Shown piece after piece: positions 44,053 to 54,919 of a stretch of 64,000 nucleotides of DNA (position 1 is its first letter; each line of letters begins with the position of its first letter). The notes below the pieces were generated by a model that saw only the letters and a program-made list of their open reading frames with translations, had not been told where the DNA came from and did no database searches. The position numbers were made by a program, and so were the translations under genes. The stretch spans positions 75,581,797-75,645,796 of the forward strand of contig OW799233.1 of NCBI GenBank assembly GCA_941918925.1, read 5' to 3'. The stretch comes from Phyto melanocephala (taxonomy: Eukaryota > Arthropoda > Insecta > Diptera > Rhinophoridae).

Positions 44053-47000
44053 TTATTTAATTTAATTTATTTAATTTATTGTCTATAGATAATAATCCTT
44101 ACAGACTAAAGTATGTAAAATAACAAAACAAAATTAAGGTTATATATAAAATAATATTCTATAATAATTCAACGATTTAAATATAAAATGATAGTTCTTT
44201 TAACAATTTCTTTACTTTCATTGAGGCCAATAAGGTGATAATAATTATTAAAGTTTTCACATATACGACGAAGAGGATCATTATTAGCATAGTTGGTTCT
44301 ATAGTATTTTAAGTTAATAAAACGGAAATTTCGAGTTGGTCTCGTTGGAGCATTAAAAGATATTTTACTTAGCAGGAATTCTGAGTCGATATCGCCTTGA
44401 ATTAGGCCCAGCACAAAAGAAAAACTCAACATTGAACGACGACTTTTTAAAGTTGGTAATTTTATAAGACAGAGTCTGCTTTCGTATGAAGGTAGTAAAA
44501 ACGAATTCCATCCAAGGCCACGAAGACAAAATATTAAAAACTTCTTTTGTACAGACTCGATACTATCAATATGAATATTATAGCAAGGATCCCAAATAAT
44601 CGATCCATATTCAAGAATAGGTCGAACTAACGATGAATATAATTGTTTCGTAATATAAGGATCTAGAAATTCCTTGCACCACCTCTTCATAAATCCAAGT
44701 ACACCATTTGCTTTGTTAACAATTAAAGAAATATGGTCACGAAAATTTAATTGGTGATCAAGCAAAATACCAAGATCAAGAAAATTCAGAACTTTATCAA
44801 GTTTACACTCATTTATGCAATAAAATAAATCCAATTTCTTAATTCTGAAAAAGGACATATGCTTACATTTTTTTATATTCAGCTCCATTAAGTTGATTTC
44901 ACACCAATTTACCAATTTGCCAATATCTGATTGAAGGAAAAGTTGATCTTCGGGATTATTAGAAGAACGAAAAATTTTGACATCATCGGCATACATCAAA
45001 ACTTTAGAGTGCTGAATAACTGAAGGTAGATCGTTTATGAATAAGGTAAATAAAATAGGACCAAGGTGGCTACCTTGCGGAACACCAGAAGGAACTTTGA
45101 TATCATTAGACGTAGCACTTCCATACTTAACTTGTTGAGTTCTTAAAGACAAGTATGATCTTAACCATTTTATTGTCATATCCGTAAATCCCATTAATGA
45201 CAATTTGTTAAGCAAGAGATCATGGTTTACCTTATCAAAAGCTTTACTAAAATCTGTGTAGATAGCATCAGTTTGCATATTATTTATAAAACCATCATTT
45301 ATTGTAGTAGTTAGCTCCAAAATATTAGTCGTTGTAGAGCGATGTTTACAAAAACCATGTTGGCACGGTGACAAAATCGAAGAAATTTGATAGTATAAAT
45401 TATCAGTTAAAATTTTTTCAAAAAGTTTGGGAATATCACTCAGCTTAGCAATGCCACGATAATTTGATATCTCAATTTTGCTTCCATTTTTAAACAACGG
45501 AATTATATACGATAATTTCCAAATCAATGGTACGTATCCTAATTTAATGGATTTGTTAAAGATAGCAGTAAGCGGGTAACATAAATTTTCTGCACAATTT
45601 TTTAGAACACAATTTGGTATTTCATCTGGACCAGCATTAAATGAATTATTTAGTGATAATAAATTTGAAAGAGTCGTTTTATAAGTAATAAAAGAGAATT
45701 GTACACCAGATGATTGAGGTATATTAAATGGGTAAGATGTTATTTTATTATATACTTTTTTAGAGTAGGTAGTTGAAAAAAAATCAGCAAACAAATTGGA
45801 AATAGAAACGTCATCATCAGCGTCATTTGATCCATATTTATAGTATTTAGGATTAACGGACGATCGCCGTTTAGAGTTCACAAATTTATAAAACGATTTA
45901 GGATTTGATCTCATTTTCGACTTCATACGGATTATATAGTTGTCGTATGCAGATTTATTTGCCAAATTGTAGTAAGAACGAGCAATACAGTATTTGGTAT
46001 ATTCTACAGATGATCCGGTCCTTTTATATTTCTTATATAACTTGTTTTTCCTGTTTTTAATAGTTCGGAGATACTTATTATTCCAGGGTGGCCCAATATT
46101 GTTGTTTCTAATTGTAATTTTTGGTACAGTTTCAGAAATGCAGCGGCGTAATGTTGAATAGAAGAGAGAAACAACATCATCTAAGTTTTCGATAGAGATT
46201 ATACTAACCCAGTTAACGTTTGATAGCAAAGAGTTAAGTATAACATTGATTTCTTCACAACGAAAATTGTTATGTGCGGCAATGAGCACACCTCCACCCA
46301 ACTTATGTGATCGATCATGTCTGAATATTTGGTATTTTGAAGATAATATTTCGTTGTTATTAATACATTTCTTATCGTTTAACCAGGTTTCAGTAAAGAC
46401 AATGATGTGGTATGAAAAATCAAAACTATTTGCATAAAGAGTGGTTAATTTCGTATTAAGGCCACGGACATTTTGGTAAACAATATTAATAAGATTATCG
46501 GTAGAAAAATTATTTAGTTTTTTTGGGTATCATTATGAGTAGGTAAATAAACGATATCAGAACGAGAAGCATTTCTATATTCATATTCGCGTATTATAGC
46601 ATTGGGTGGCCAAAACTCAGGATTGACAATAATATTAAAATATTCCTCTGGTACGATGATTTTAAAAGAAGATTTACTCCGTTTTTCCGAATAGTTAAAT
46701 TTAAAAACAGATAATTCACAATCGTATCCAAGCTTTAATTTAATGTAGTCAGCAACAGCGTTAGAAGTAGTATCAGATGAAAAACGAGCAGCAAAAATTG
46801 TTTTCTTTGGAGAAATTACTTTAAGTATTGCAGGATTATTTAACGGACTAGAAACCACAGCCGGAGGATGTGAATTAATTTGTTGAATGTCGTTTTGAAA
46901 ATTTATATTACTTGCAATCTGTTGAATACGATTAGTATTAGGTTGTAATATTTCGGTGTTATGAGGGAGAGACGATGAAAATAACGAGGGATTAGTTTTC

Positions 47001-47075
47001 GGATTTTGAGATGGTTTTACAGGTACATTAACTATGGAAGAAATAGTAGACGGACTCGGACGAGGTAAATTATAT
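44053..47075 (-). mobile_element. Non-LTR retrotransposon (Jockey/CR1-like LINE)
   Basis: Minus-strand LINE with ORF1 and an endonuclease-RT ORF2, ending in a TAAATTAAATAAAT-type tail (44053-44085). It inserted into the long HINE with a short, ambiguous A/T-rich target duplication. The 5' end is truncated inside ORF1. Long intact frames indicate recent arrival compared with the other LINE in the window. Confidence 0.85.
44169..46529 (-). CDS. LINE ORF2: endonuclease (internally deleted) and reverse transcriptase
   Basis: Open from just after an in-frame TGA (46530-46532) to a stop at 44169, about 786 codons with no ATG before the endonuclease; it overlaps ORF1 by 16 bp. The N-terminus reads IVYQNVRGLNTK and VFTETWLND, the start of an AP endonuclease. 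After LGGGVLIAA it jumps to a segment normally following the endonuclease. The GDFN and SDH motifs are absent, implying an in-frame deletion of about 150 residues. RT is complete: FSKAFDKVNH (about residue 426), GVPQGSHLGP (about 482), YADD (about 512), then the thumb and a C-terminal RPILEYGSIIWDP segment. No RNase H. Confidence 0.85.
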   Translation of the reverse strand, partial: YPKKLNNFSTDNLINIVYQNVRGLNTKLTTLYANSFDFSYHIIVFTETWLNDKKCINNNEILSSKYQIFRHDRSHKLGGGVLIAAHNNFRCEEINVILNSLLSNVNWVSIISIENLDDVVSLFYSTLRRCISETVPKITIRNNNIGPPWNNKYLRTIKNRKNKLYKKYKRTGSSVEYTKYCIARSYYNLANKSAYDNYIIRMKSKMRSNPKSFYKFVNSKRRSSVNPKYYKYGSNDADDDVSISNLFADFFSTTYSKKVYNKITSYPFNIPQSSGVQFSFITYKTTLSNLLSLNNSFNAGPDEIPNCVLKNCAENLCYPLTAIFNKSIKLGYVPLIWKLSYIIPLFKNGSKIEISNYRGIAKLSDIPKLFEKILTDNLYYQISSILSPCQHGFCKHRSTTTNILELTTTINDGFINNMQTDAIYTDFSKAFDKVNHDLLLNKLSLMGFTDMTIKWLRSYLSLRTQQVKYGSATSNDIKVPSGVPQGSHLGPILFTLFINDLPSVIQHSKVLMYADDVKIFRSSNNPEDQLFLQSDIGKLVNWCEINLMELNIKKCKHMSFFRIKKLDLFYCINECKLDKVLNFLDLGILLDHQLNFRDHISLIVNKANGVLGFMKRWCKEFLDPYITKQLYSSLVRPILEYGSIIWDPCYNIHIDSIESVQKKFLIFCLRGLGWNSFLLPSYESRLCLIKLPTLKSRRSMLSFSFVLGLIQGDIDSEFLLSKISFNAPTRPTRNFRFINLKYYRTNYANNDPLRRICENFNNYYHLIGLNESKEIVKRTIILYLNR

Positions 47076-47101
47076 AAGCACTTTAAAAAATTTACATTCA
47101 T
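46514..47101 (-). CDS. LINE ORF1, N-terminus supplied by the host repeat
   Basis: A 195-codon frame from an ATG at 47101. The first 8-10 codons lie in the interrupted HINE, not in the LINE, so the true ORF1 start was lost by 5' truncation. A Ser/Pro/Asn-rich region is followed by a folded part (FAARFSSDTTSNAVADYIK … SSFKIIVPEEYFNIIVNPE, then WPPNAIIREYE). That pattern occurs in the nucleic-acid chaperone ORF1 of CR1/Jockey-group LINEs. It ends at 46514 inside the start region of ORF2. Probably not a functional full-length protein. Confidence 0.65.
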   Translation of the reverse strand: MNVNFLKCLYNLPRPSPSTISSIVNVPVKPSQNPKTNPSLFSSSLPHNTEILQPNTNRIQQIASNINFQNDIQQINSHPPAVVSSPLNNPAILKVISPKKTIFAARFSSDTTSNAVADYIKLKLGYDCELSVFKFNYSEKRSKSSFKIIVPEEYFNIIVNPEFWPPNAIIREYEYRNASRSDIVYLPTHNDTQKN

Positions 47102-47779
47102 GTTGGCCGCCACTACAAAATGCCGGACATTAAATTTATATATGGGTCAAATCTGGTATTCTAAAATGTAACTTCTCGAACACCCTCAATATTGGTATCA
47201 AATGAAAGGGCTTGACCAGTAGAATACAGTAAATTGTTAAAAAATTTAAAATCCAAGATGGAATCTAAAACAAAATGGCAGATCAAATATTTTTAACTCC
47301 ATTAATATGGGTATCAAATGAAAGGGCTTGAATATTAGAATACAGATAACTACGTAAAAATTCAAAATCAAGGATGGCGTCGGAAATAATGAGGAAAAAT
47401 GGCGTATAACATGAAATATAGGTTAAGATACCATATGGGATTATACCTATGTACATGATGGTGGAGGGTATTATCAGATTCGGCACGGCCGAATATAGCA
47501 CTTTTACTTGTTTTTTTGTAATTTTTTATTTTTTTTGGAAACATACATACGTAAACTCAATTTATAATTCTGCAATGGGATGTTTTGTATATGTACGTAT
47601 TTTATATGAGAAGAATGGTGATACAAACCATTGTTATTGCATGACTATACGTAATGAAGGGTATATAAGATTCGGCACTGCCGAATATAGCACTTTTACT
47701 TGTTATGAATTATGGCCGTTCGGAGGATAGACCTTGAGAATTGGTAAAAATGTTAGATATTGAACAAGTTAAAATTTCT

Positions 47780-48191
47780 TTTTGCTCATCTGGGATTCGA
47801 TCCCACGTTTTCTCTAACCAGTATTCCACGTTTGTATGTATGTATGTTGTTGTATGTTGTGTTAAAAAAACAAGGTGGCCGTTGGTTTTTGCTCATATCT
47901 CAGTTGTTTATGTACCGATGTTTCTGAGTTTCAATACGGATCTACTCCCAAATAATTCTAATATTTTAATACCTTACTTGGGTACAGGCGATGTCGGGGG
48001 GCTTCAAAAAGTTGATTTCAACATACACACGGACAGACGGTCAGAAGGACAGACTGACAGAGCTTAATTGACTCCGCTATTCATAAACTTTCAGAAAATA
48101 TATACTTTATGGGGTCGGAAATGAAAATTGTAGAAATTTTACACGGAATGACAAACCTATTTATACCCTTTTTCACTGTGTGAAGAGTATA
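47780..48191 (-). mobile_element. HINE 5' half, A1 type
   Basis: From TATACTCTTCACACAGTG (48191) through core and GTCTGTCCTTCTGACC microsatellite to the tRNA-like segment at 47785-47830. The ladder and hairpin end are missing. Confidence 0.75.
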
Positions 48192-48971
48192 AAAAAACAG
48201 TTGAATTTAAAAAAAATAGATTATAAATAAAGATAAAAAAAAATCCAACTTAAATTTGTATAAACAAAATATTCCGATCTGATTTTCCCTTTCTTTAACA
48301 CTGGTTTGTTTCCTTTAAATAATTTGGTATAACAAAAAAAAAAAACAAAACTGTGCTGGACATGGGATGAAGATCTGGAATATTTTTAATGATGATTTAA
48401 AAAATTCCAATTTTTTTTATTTATGTTCTGTTAATATAAGAAATTCACCTCTTATCTGCAAATAAGAATTCTTCGTTCTAATTTAATGTTTTCTTCCTTT
48501 ATTTCTTTTCACCAAAACCGCACTTCCTTATAAAAATATTTTTATAAGGAGAAATATTTTTTTATTCTACAAAATCAAATAACTTAAAACAATATTTTTA
48601 AAACATATTAGTAAATTTCAATTTAATAATCAAAGTTTTGGAAACCTAAGTACACGACAATTTAAACTCATTTAACCCTCACAAAACAAAACATTCATAT
48701 TAAAAAGTGGATCTAAAAACGGGTTGAAGTAATCTATACACAGAAAAGCCAGTTCTTCATTTAATTTATGTAACTATCCAAACTGAATGGTCTCTCATGA
48801 GACTATCGCTACCTTATTTTCTCATCGTTAGCAGGGTTTAGGTGGTGTTCTTCTTTTGCTAAGAGATAGGCTAAGGATCGTTTAGTAAAATTTAAAAAGG
48901 TAACTAAACTTTAGTACGAACTAACAAAATAAAAACTTATGTAAAACAGAAATTAACAAAATAATAAATAA
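48192..48971. other. No gene seen
   Basis: AT-rich. A TATTTTTATAAGGAG inverted repeat occurs at about 48525-48565. No coding motif. Confidence 0.4.
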
Positions 48972-49634
48972 ACAAGTAACAATGCTATATTCGGCCGTGC
49001 CGAATCTTATATACCGTGTAGTCATGCAATAACAATTGTTTGTATCACCATTCATCTCATATGAAATACGTACATACATACATATACAAAACATCCCATT
49101 GCAGAATTATAAATTGAGTTTACGTATGTTTCAAAAAAAAAAAACAAAAACCGTATTAAAAAAAAATTGTAAAACATTTTTTTTTTAAATTATTACAAAA
49201 AAATATATAAAAAAAAAAAATAAAAAAATATAAGTAATATATAAAATAAAAAAAAATTTGGCTCAGCTGGGATTCGATGCCACGTTTACTCTAACCAGTA
49301 TATATGTTGTTGTAATTGCGAAAAAAACGAGGTAGTCGTGGTTTTTCGCTTATATCTCAGAAAAATATGGGGCGATTGTACTGAATTTCAATAGCGCTTC
49401 ATTCCCGGATATTTCCAAAAGATTGATATCAAACACAGATCTGAGGAACATAAAGTTGCTTCTAAAAGTTTATTTTAACCAACTCACGGACAGACGGTCA
49501 GGGTTTAATCGACTCCTCTATTCATAAGCTTACAGTAAATATATACTTTATGGAGTCGGAAATGAAAATTGTAGAAATTACAAATGGAATGACAAAGCTA
49601 TATATAACCTTGTTCACCACAGGTGAAGGGTATA
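48972..49634 (-). mobile_element. HINE copy, A2 type
   Basis: TATACCCTTCACCTGTGG (49634) to ACTTGT (48972); lost the inverted CCCTTCACAACG block next to the hairpin (TATATACCGTGTAGTC). tRNA-like segment at 49260-49305 in the common orientation. Confidence 0.8.
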
Positions 49635-50052
49635 ATTAAAGTTAAGTCAAAAAGAAGACGGTATCATTTTCTCTTACTCTACTGCCCTCCCAACCATATT
49701 CTTTTAAAAAGAATATGTTGTCAAAATAGCCCTTAAATGATTCCCTTACCATACATAACTTGTTTACTGTTCGTAAAATAAAATAAATTTAATAAATTTG
49801 TCATATTTATAATATTAAAGCTAAATAAGTTTTATTAAACAACTAGCTGAACCGGTCCGTGTTGCTGGCCCTAAGTAAACATTAGTGTTGTATTACCCCA
49901 CGATTTAAATTGAGCTTTTAACGAAATTTACGGCCTTCAAATAAAAATCCATGGAATACCTATCATAATGGTGTAGGTATAGGCTCAATCTAAAAAAAAA
50001 ACGCATGTATTTAAGGCAAATTGGAAATTATATTTATTTATTACTTTATCTT

Positions 50053-50820
50053 TATTTGTCGACAGTCAGGCGGCACTCTTGTCACTCAGGTCATACATTA
50101 TTACGTCTAAATTAGTTGGCCAGTGTAGAAAGGAACTGTCAAGGCTTGGTCAGCGGGCTGACGTTACTCTAGTTTGGATTCCTGCGCATAAGGGCCACTA
50201 TGGTAACGAGCGTGCTGATGAGCTAGCCAGGGGAGGATCTGCTCTGGATATCTCTAATGCAATTGCAGTTGCAATCCCGTTGGGGACTATTAAAAGCAGA
50301 ATCTCCAGACACTTTCTCCGGAAGGCTGATAACAGGTGGCGTGGGCTGAGCACGTGTAAGGTGACACGGCTTACGTGGCCCTCTTTTGATGCACGACGTA
50401 CATTGCAACTTACCAGTCGAAGTCGGAGGGACATATCGAGGTTGCCGGCGGTATTGACGGGTCAATGGATGTTAGGCCAAGTCGGCTCGGACTCCCATCG
50501 AACGACCATTGTCGCAGTTGTCTGGATAGAGAGAAGGAGGAATCGGTTTTCCACTTTCTCTGCGAATGTCCTGCACTGGCGGCTAAGTGACACAGATTTC
50601 TGGGCGAACATATACTAGATGGCCTCTCTGCGATATCTGAAGTTGGACTGAATTATCTACTGAGATACCTCAGGGCCACGGGTTGGATCTAGTACCCTTA
50701 CTCTTGGATTTTATTCTGAGATACACTAGAAGCTGACGAGTGATGTGGTCCTATCAAAACGGAGTCATACAGACTCTACTTGACTGTTGGCGTGCAGCGA
50801 ACTACCACGATAACCAACCA
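50053..50820 (+). mobile_element. 5'-truncated LINE with RNase H (I-group)
   Basis: Flanked by a perfect 12-bp duplication TTACTTTATCTT (50041-50052, 50821-50832), as made by target-primed reverse transcription. It retains only the RNase H domain, the C-terminal tail and the 3' UTR. GC content and codon use are clearly higher than in surrounding DNA. Confidence 0.85.
50056..50692 (+). pseudogene. LINE ORF2 C-terminus: RNase H and Cys/His tail
   Basis: Opens in VDSQAALLSLRS (RNase H acidic motif), followed by VTLVWIPAHKGHYGNERADELAR, the His/Asp part of the RNase H active site. The first frame ends at about 50618. A frame shift before about 50510 leads to SCLDREKEESVFHFLCECPA, the zinc-binding tail seen after RNase H in I/R1/LOA-type LINEs; a stop follows at about 50588. 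The end LLRYLRATGW is at about 50690. Such proteins prime on target DNA and remove the RNA template; this copy has no RT. Confidence 0.75.
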
Positions 50821-50831
50821 TTACTTTATCT

Positions 50832-51440
50832 TAAGGCCAGCGGAGAGACAATGTTTTCTGTTTTTTTGTAAAAACGTATACATTTTTTGGCTTGCCAACT
50901 CGAGAGCAAGTCACATACAACTGGTCGTGTGAAAAACATGAATTTTTTAAAATAGTCAATGATTGGCTTTGTGCTTTGATGGTAATAGCGAAGACAAGAC
51001 GGAAAGGGAATTGGAGCCGCTTGAATTGGAATGGTAAATCGTTGGAAATTATCGGATTTCGTGGAATAACTTCGTCTTCGCCTTTGAATCTGCCACTGAT
51101 GATTCTTGTCTCGAATAAATTTGGTGAACAGTTTTTGATGGTCAATCTGGTTCCGTTGAATAACTTCGGTGCGTTTAAATTGCGAATAAGAATTACCGGT
51201 CATCCATTACTGTGTCGATCGATTTGTATTTGATTAATTTGCCGGGCAGTTTCAATTGAATTTGCTGTAAATATTTTTTGTAAATAATCCGAAAACTCGG
51301 ATTTTTGAATGCAACATTTCGGAAGTTTTGATATTTGATCATTGTTAACAAAGGTTTTTTGTAAATATCATCGGAACTACATAACCGATTTAAGAGTTTG
51401 ATATCTCGTTTTGAAAAACATGAAAACGGTTTAAAAAAAA
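50832..51440 (-). pseudogene. Helitron helicase C-terminal remnant
   Basis: The minus strand reads PVILIRNLNAPKLFNGTRLT, then DEVIPRNPIISNDLPFQFKR, FPFRLVFAITI, SHDQLYVTCSRVGKPKNVYV and NIVSPLALR with its stop in the TSD. These are the final motifs of the PIF1-type helicase of Helitrons. Upstream, KLIKYKSIDTVMDD (about 51230) is from the preceding part with some residues missing. At least two frame shifts separate the pieces. The Rep nuclease is not seen. Confidence 0.8.
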
Positions 51441-51619
51441 ATATAAAAAAATGCAAACAAAATAATTACATATGTATATATGTATGTCATTGGTGGTGCA
51501 ATATGAAATTTGGAAAGTCAAAAATCAGACTTCACAGTGTCACCCGCCTAAATATTTTGAAGATTCCCTGAAAATTTAATCAAAATCGGTTGAGCCGTTT
51601 TGGAGTCCATACGTTACAT
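51441..51619. other. No gene seen
   Basis: Contains AAATCGGTTGAGCCGTTTTG, a common phrase in fly non-autonomous elements; otherwise uninformative. Confidence 0.35.
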
Positions 51620-53113
51620 ACACTCTAAAACTTTATATCAAATTTAGGATCATATAGTGTGTAAATTATTGTTGAAAAAATTCGTGATGTCTAAAATTAA
51701 ATCGATTTTGTGGTTATTTGTAGCAAAAAAACATAATTTGTCTAATTTTACTCAAAAAAACAAATATGCCGTTAAAAGTGTTTATTTTTAAACATATTGT
51801 GTTTAAAAATCAGCTGCATATGCCTAAGTAACATCAAAATGTTGAATATTAAGCATATCTGTCTAAAAACAGCAGAAAAATGTTTAAACAAAGCTACAAA
51901 AGAAAGAAGAAGCATAAAAGTGTAAACGCTTCAATAGAAGCACGCCATATTTTTCGATAGTGATTAAAACAAATTTATTGTGTTTAAAGTAATTTAAATT
52001 TTATAATAATTCGTTTCTTTATGTAGTATTTATACTCTGCTTAGATTATATGTTATAAAATAGTGATAAGACAAAGTTAAGTTATAAAATTAAAAAATGT
52101 TTGTGTGCAAAATTTTTAAAAGAAATTGTAAAGTTTAAGAATTAAAAATTTGCATTTGTACTCACATAGAGAAAAAAAAAAACAAAGTGTTTAAGTGTTT
52201 GTATTTAAAATGCGGAAAAATATTTAGCAATTATTACTACGCAGTACATTTCACATGGAATCACTCTTCTATGGGCCTCGACCGCAAAAATAATTTGCGT
52301 TCTCATATTCAGATCAGATGTTTGCTGAACTTTTGCCATTTCTTTTACGCTCATCTTTAAAGAATATAAAGTAATGTTTGCATTTTCTGAAACCTAAGTT
52401 TATAAGACTCTTAAATATATATTCTTTTTGTATTCCATAGTTTGCCTCCACGATGGGCGAGGTTAAAGGCAATATAGAAAAAGTTACTCCCTGGATACCT
52501 ATAGTTGGTAAACGTCATTTTTATACTTGATTTCAATTAAAAAAAAAATTGTCCTAAATTAAATTTTTCATTTGTACTTTTAGAAATATCCATAGAGGAA
52601 GGTCGTACATCCGCTGCTTATATTTGGTTTGAAAAGGAGATTACATCGAAGGCGAAGGATTTTAATATATGTACTTGATCTAGTTTTGCAGTTGCTTTGC
52701 TATTGTTATATATTTAAAATTGTTTATCCTAAGGATATATCGCAAACTTTTGAGTTCTTAATGAGATATTTTTTTAGATTTTATCCCTCGCAAATGAGAG
52801 GCAAAAAGCTTCATATTATTATATATTATTTGTGTATAATGTATTGTTTTAATAAATGTAATTTTACAAAATACAAAAATTTTACGCATTTTTTATAAAA
52901 GAAAAAATATAAAAAATTAAACAAAAATGGGAAGAAATTAAACACAATTTGTGTAAAAAATTTAAACATTTTTTGTTCTAAATTAAACAAATTATGTTCA
53001 AAAATCAACACTATGTTTAAAAGAAATAGTTGTGTAATTTTAGGTCGACAATAGCTTGTAAAGTGTTGCCTACTATTATCGACCTAATTTTCAGCAAAAG
53101 TGTTTTAGAGTGT
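51620..53113 (+). mobile_element. Unclassified TIR element with possible spliced gene
   Basis: Ends ACACTCTAAAAC and its inverse, with ACAT directly outside both (51616-51619, 53114-53117). A 14-bp stem (TAGGTCGA-AATAG) forms a hairpin at 53041-53086 near the right end. The terminus resembles ACACTCAGAAAAC of the repeats at 61 and 881, suggesting a shared superfamily. Superfamily unknown. Confidence 0.6.
52453..52678 (+). CDS. Possible two-exon small ORF in the TIR element
   Basis: An ATG at 52453 opens MGEVKGNIEKVTPWIPIV. The reading frame crosses a 76-bp intron (52508-52583) with donor G|GTAAAC and a pyrimidine-rich acceptor TTTTAG|A, then continues with EEGRTSAAYIWFEKE to a TGA at 52676-52678. 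Total 49 codons. The splice preserves the frame, and the composition is not AT-driven, unlike chance frames nearby. A further acceptor-like ATTCCATAG precedes 52441, so an upstream exon may exist and the ATG may be internal. Function unknown; may be a broken transposase piece. Confidence 0.35.
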
Positions 53114-54377
53114 ACATACATACATACATACAAACATACATACATCCTATTTTATATATAAAAAAAACAATGAAATATTAGAAGTAAAATTTTTTAATGT
53201 AGGTTATTTCTTTAACTAAATAACACTATGCAACAAATGAAAAAGATATTTTTTTTTATATTTTTTTGATGCGCTATAGTCACCTAACTCCAAAAATTTC
53301 AAATTCTATGGTAAGGTTTTTTTTAATTTTTTTTTTTTTTAAATTTGAGATTTTTGAATAGGCTGCTCCATACATCTTCTCGTAACTTTGGTACGACTTA
53401 GTCGATTTTGTTTAACAATCAGTCTGAAAACTTTAAATTACGCCAGCTTTAAGTTTTTCTAATATCATTTTCTGATTTAGCCATCAGTTTTGGAGTTATC
53501 GAGGAACAAGTTGGATTTTTTTTTTATATTGTAAAATTTTTAAAATTAAAAAATTTATAAAAAATAAAACGCAACAAATAATTACTAGTTTTGGTACTTA
53601 ATCTTAAAACTGCATTTATTAACAATAACATAAATTTTATTACATGAAAATCCATGGATAAATTCGTGTTTTATTCCCGCTAAACTGAAAGTAACTAGTT
53701 TTGATATTTTTTATCACAAAATATTTTAAAGCAAAAAATTTTGTGATTTTTTTATTTTTTAATGAAAAATCAATTTCAAATTATTTTCGGACGTTAATTA
53801 GTCTAGAAGTTAGATGAGATCTTAAAAAGTACCAAAGATAAAGTTTTTACCGGTTTTTGTATCTCAGCTTTTCCATTTTAAAAAAAGTACCGCTTATTTT
53901 ATTTCTGCTTTTTTAAAATACACCAACATTGTCATGGTTGCTTCGCTTTTCGGTCGTTTTTTATTTGGTTTAAGATTTTAGTCTTCTTTCATATTTCCCT
54001 CTAACGCTTATCAGATGGTAATATACTTCAAAGTATAATTCAATTTGTGGGACCAATCACAAAACTCGTTAAACGTGAATTCAGTGTTCTGCAATCTCAG
54101 GTAATATATTTTTAGCTCTAATTACTGCACAAGCAAATTCCAGTAATTTATGAATCTCCAGAAACTACATTTCAGTATTGCCTGGGTATTTACTAGGGTT
54201 ATCGACTCGGTTTTACAACCGGTGGAAAACGCGGTTCTTTTCAGCTGGCGGTTTCTTCCAAATGTTGATTTTTCGAATGTCGAATACACCGTTTTTTTAT
54301 CCGAAAATGCCGTTTTTATTTATTTTTTTTGAGTTTATTTTTATATACAAATCTTTGTAACCAATCGTACCATAGTA
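53114..54377. other. No gene seen
   Basis: CATA microsatellite at 53116-53150; otherwise AT-rich. CTAGGGTTATCGACTCGG at 54192 echoes a sequence at 18703 and may mark a dispersed repeat. Confidence 0.35.
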
Positions 54378-54919
54378 AAGTGTGGTTAAATTTTGAGGGC
54401 CGATGTTGATTTCGAATAAAACACAAATTATTTAGGAATTTAATATAATATCTTATTATTATGATAATATTGGTATGGTTTAATTATTTATGGAACAAAA
54501 TATCGGCCAAATGGCCCCCGCGACCTCAGCGGCACACCTCGATCCGATAGTCCAAATTTTCAATGACACTGTTGATGATCAATTGTTAGGCACGATGATG
54601 AGTCGAGGTTGACTGCTCTTTTGCCATACTATCGCGAAAAACAGCAATGTTTTCCATTCAACGAACTAAGAAGGCATTTACAGATATTTTCACATTTCAT
54701 ACAGACTTGTTTTGCTGAAATTTAAATATCTTTCACAATTCTCCCGATTGTGGATGAATTTGAACGATTATGTTGACCAAAAAAATCACGAAGTGAACGA
54801 AATGCATTTTGATTTGAACGCCCATTGCTCGATTGTGTATCTTTTCATGGTTTAAATTGAGTTAGGCTAAAATTTCGAAGTGTCAAATATAACACCGCCC
54901 TTAAAATTTAACCACCCTT
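54378..54919 (-). mobile_element. Mariner/Tc-like non-autonomous element, copy 2
   Basis: TA-flanked, ends GTGTGGTTAAATTTTGAGGG and GGGTGGTTAAATTTTAAGGG. Direct relative of 22764-23369, sharing GGCACGATGATGAGTCGAGG and the ATCGGCCAAATGGCCCCCG block, but about 60 bp shorter. Encodes only decayed transposase N-terminal sequence on the minus strand. Confidence 0.65.

Larger units (their letters stand above)
43511..47511 (+). mobile_element. HINE copy, long variant, carrying a LINE
   Basis: TATACCCTTTACCTGTGGTG to ACTTGT. Same long interior as 6287-7301. A LINE interrupts it between GACTAGCGCAATAT (44038-44052) and TATAAGCAC (about 47071), sites that are contiguous in the 6287-7301 copy. Confidence 0.8.
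43049..47703 (+). mobile_element. HINE copy, A1 type, split by an inserted HINE
   Basis: 5' half 43049-43510 (head, core, GTCAGTCTGTCCG, tRNA-like segment with TATAATGGTTAGAG at 43409) and 3' half 47512-47703 (ladder, inverted GAAGGGTATATA, hairpin with one mismatch, ACTTGT). The inner HINE sits in the T-rich ladder. Confidence 0.8.
49843..51440 (-). mobile_element. Helitron remnant split by a LINE
   Basis: The minus strand ends GGACCGGTTCAGCTAG then T at 49843, a Helitron CTAG|T terminus. A helicase C-terminus lies at 50832-51440. The LINE at 50053-50820 interrupts it between gene and terminus. The 5' part of the element is not recognised. Confidence 0.7.

Noticed and set aside
50198..50465. 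Minus-strand frames of about 80 codons
   Set aside because: Antisense shadows of the GC-richer LINE RNase H region.
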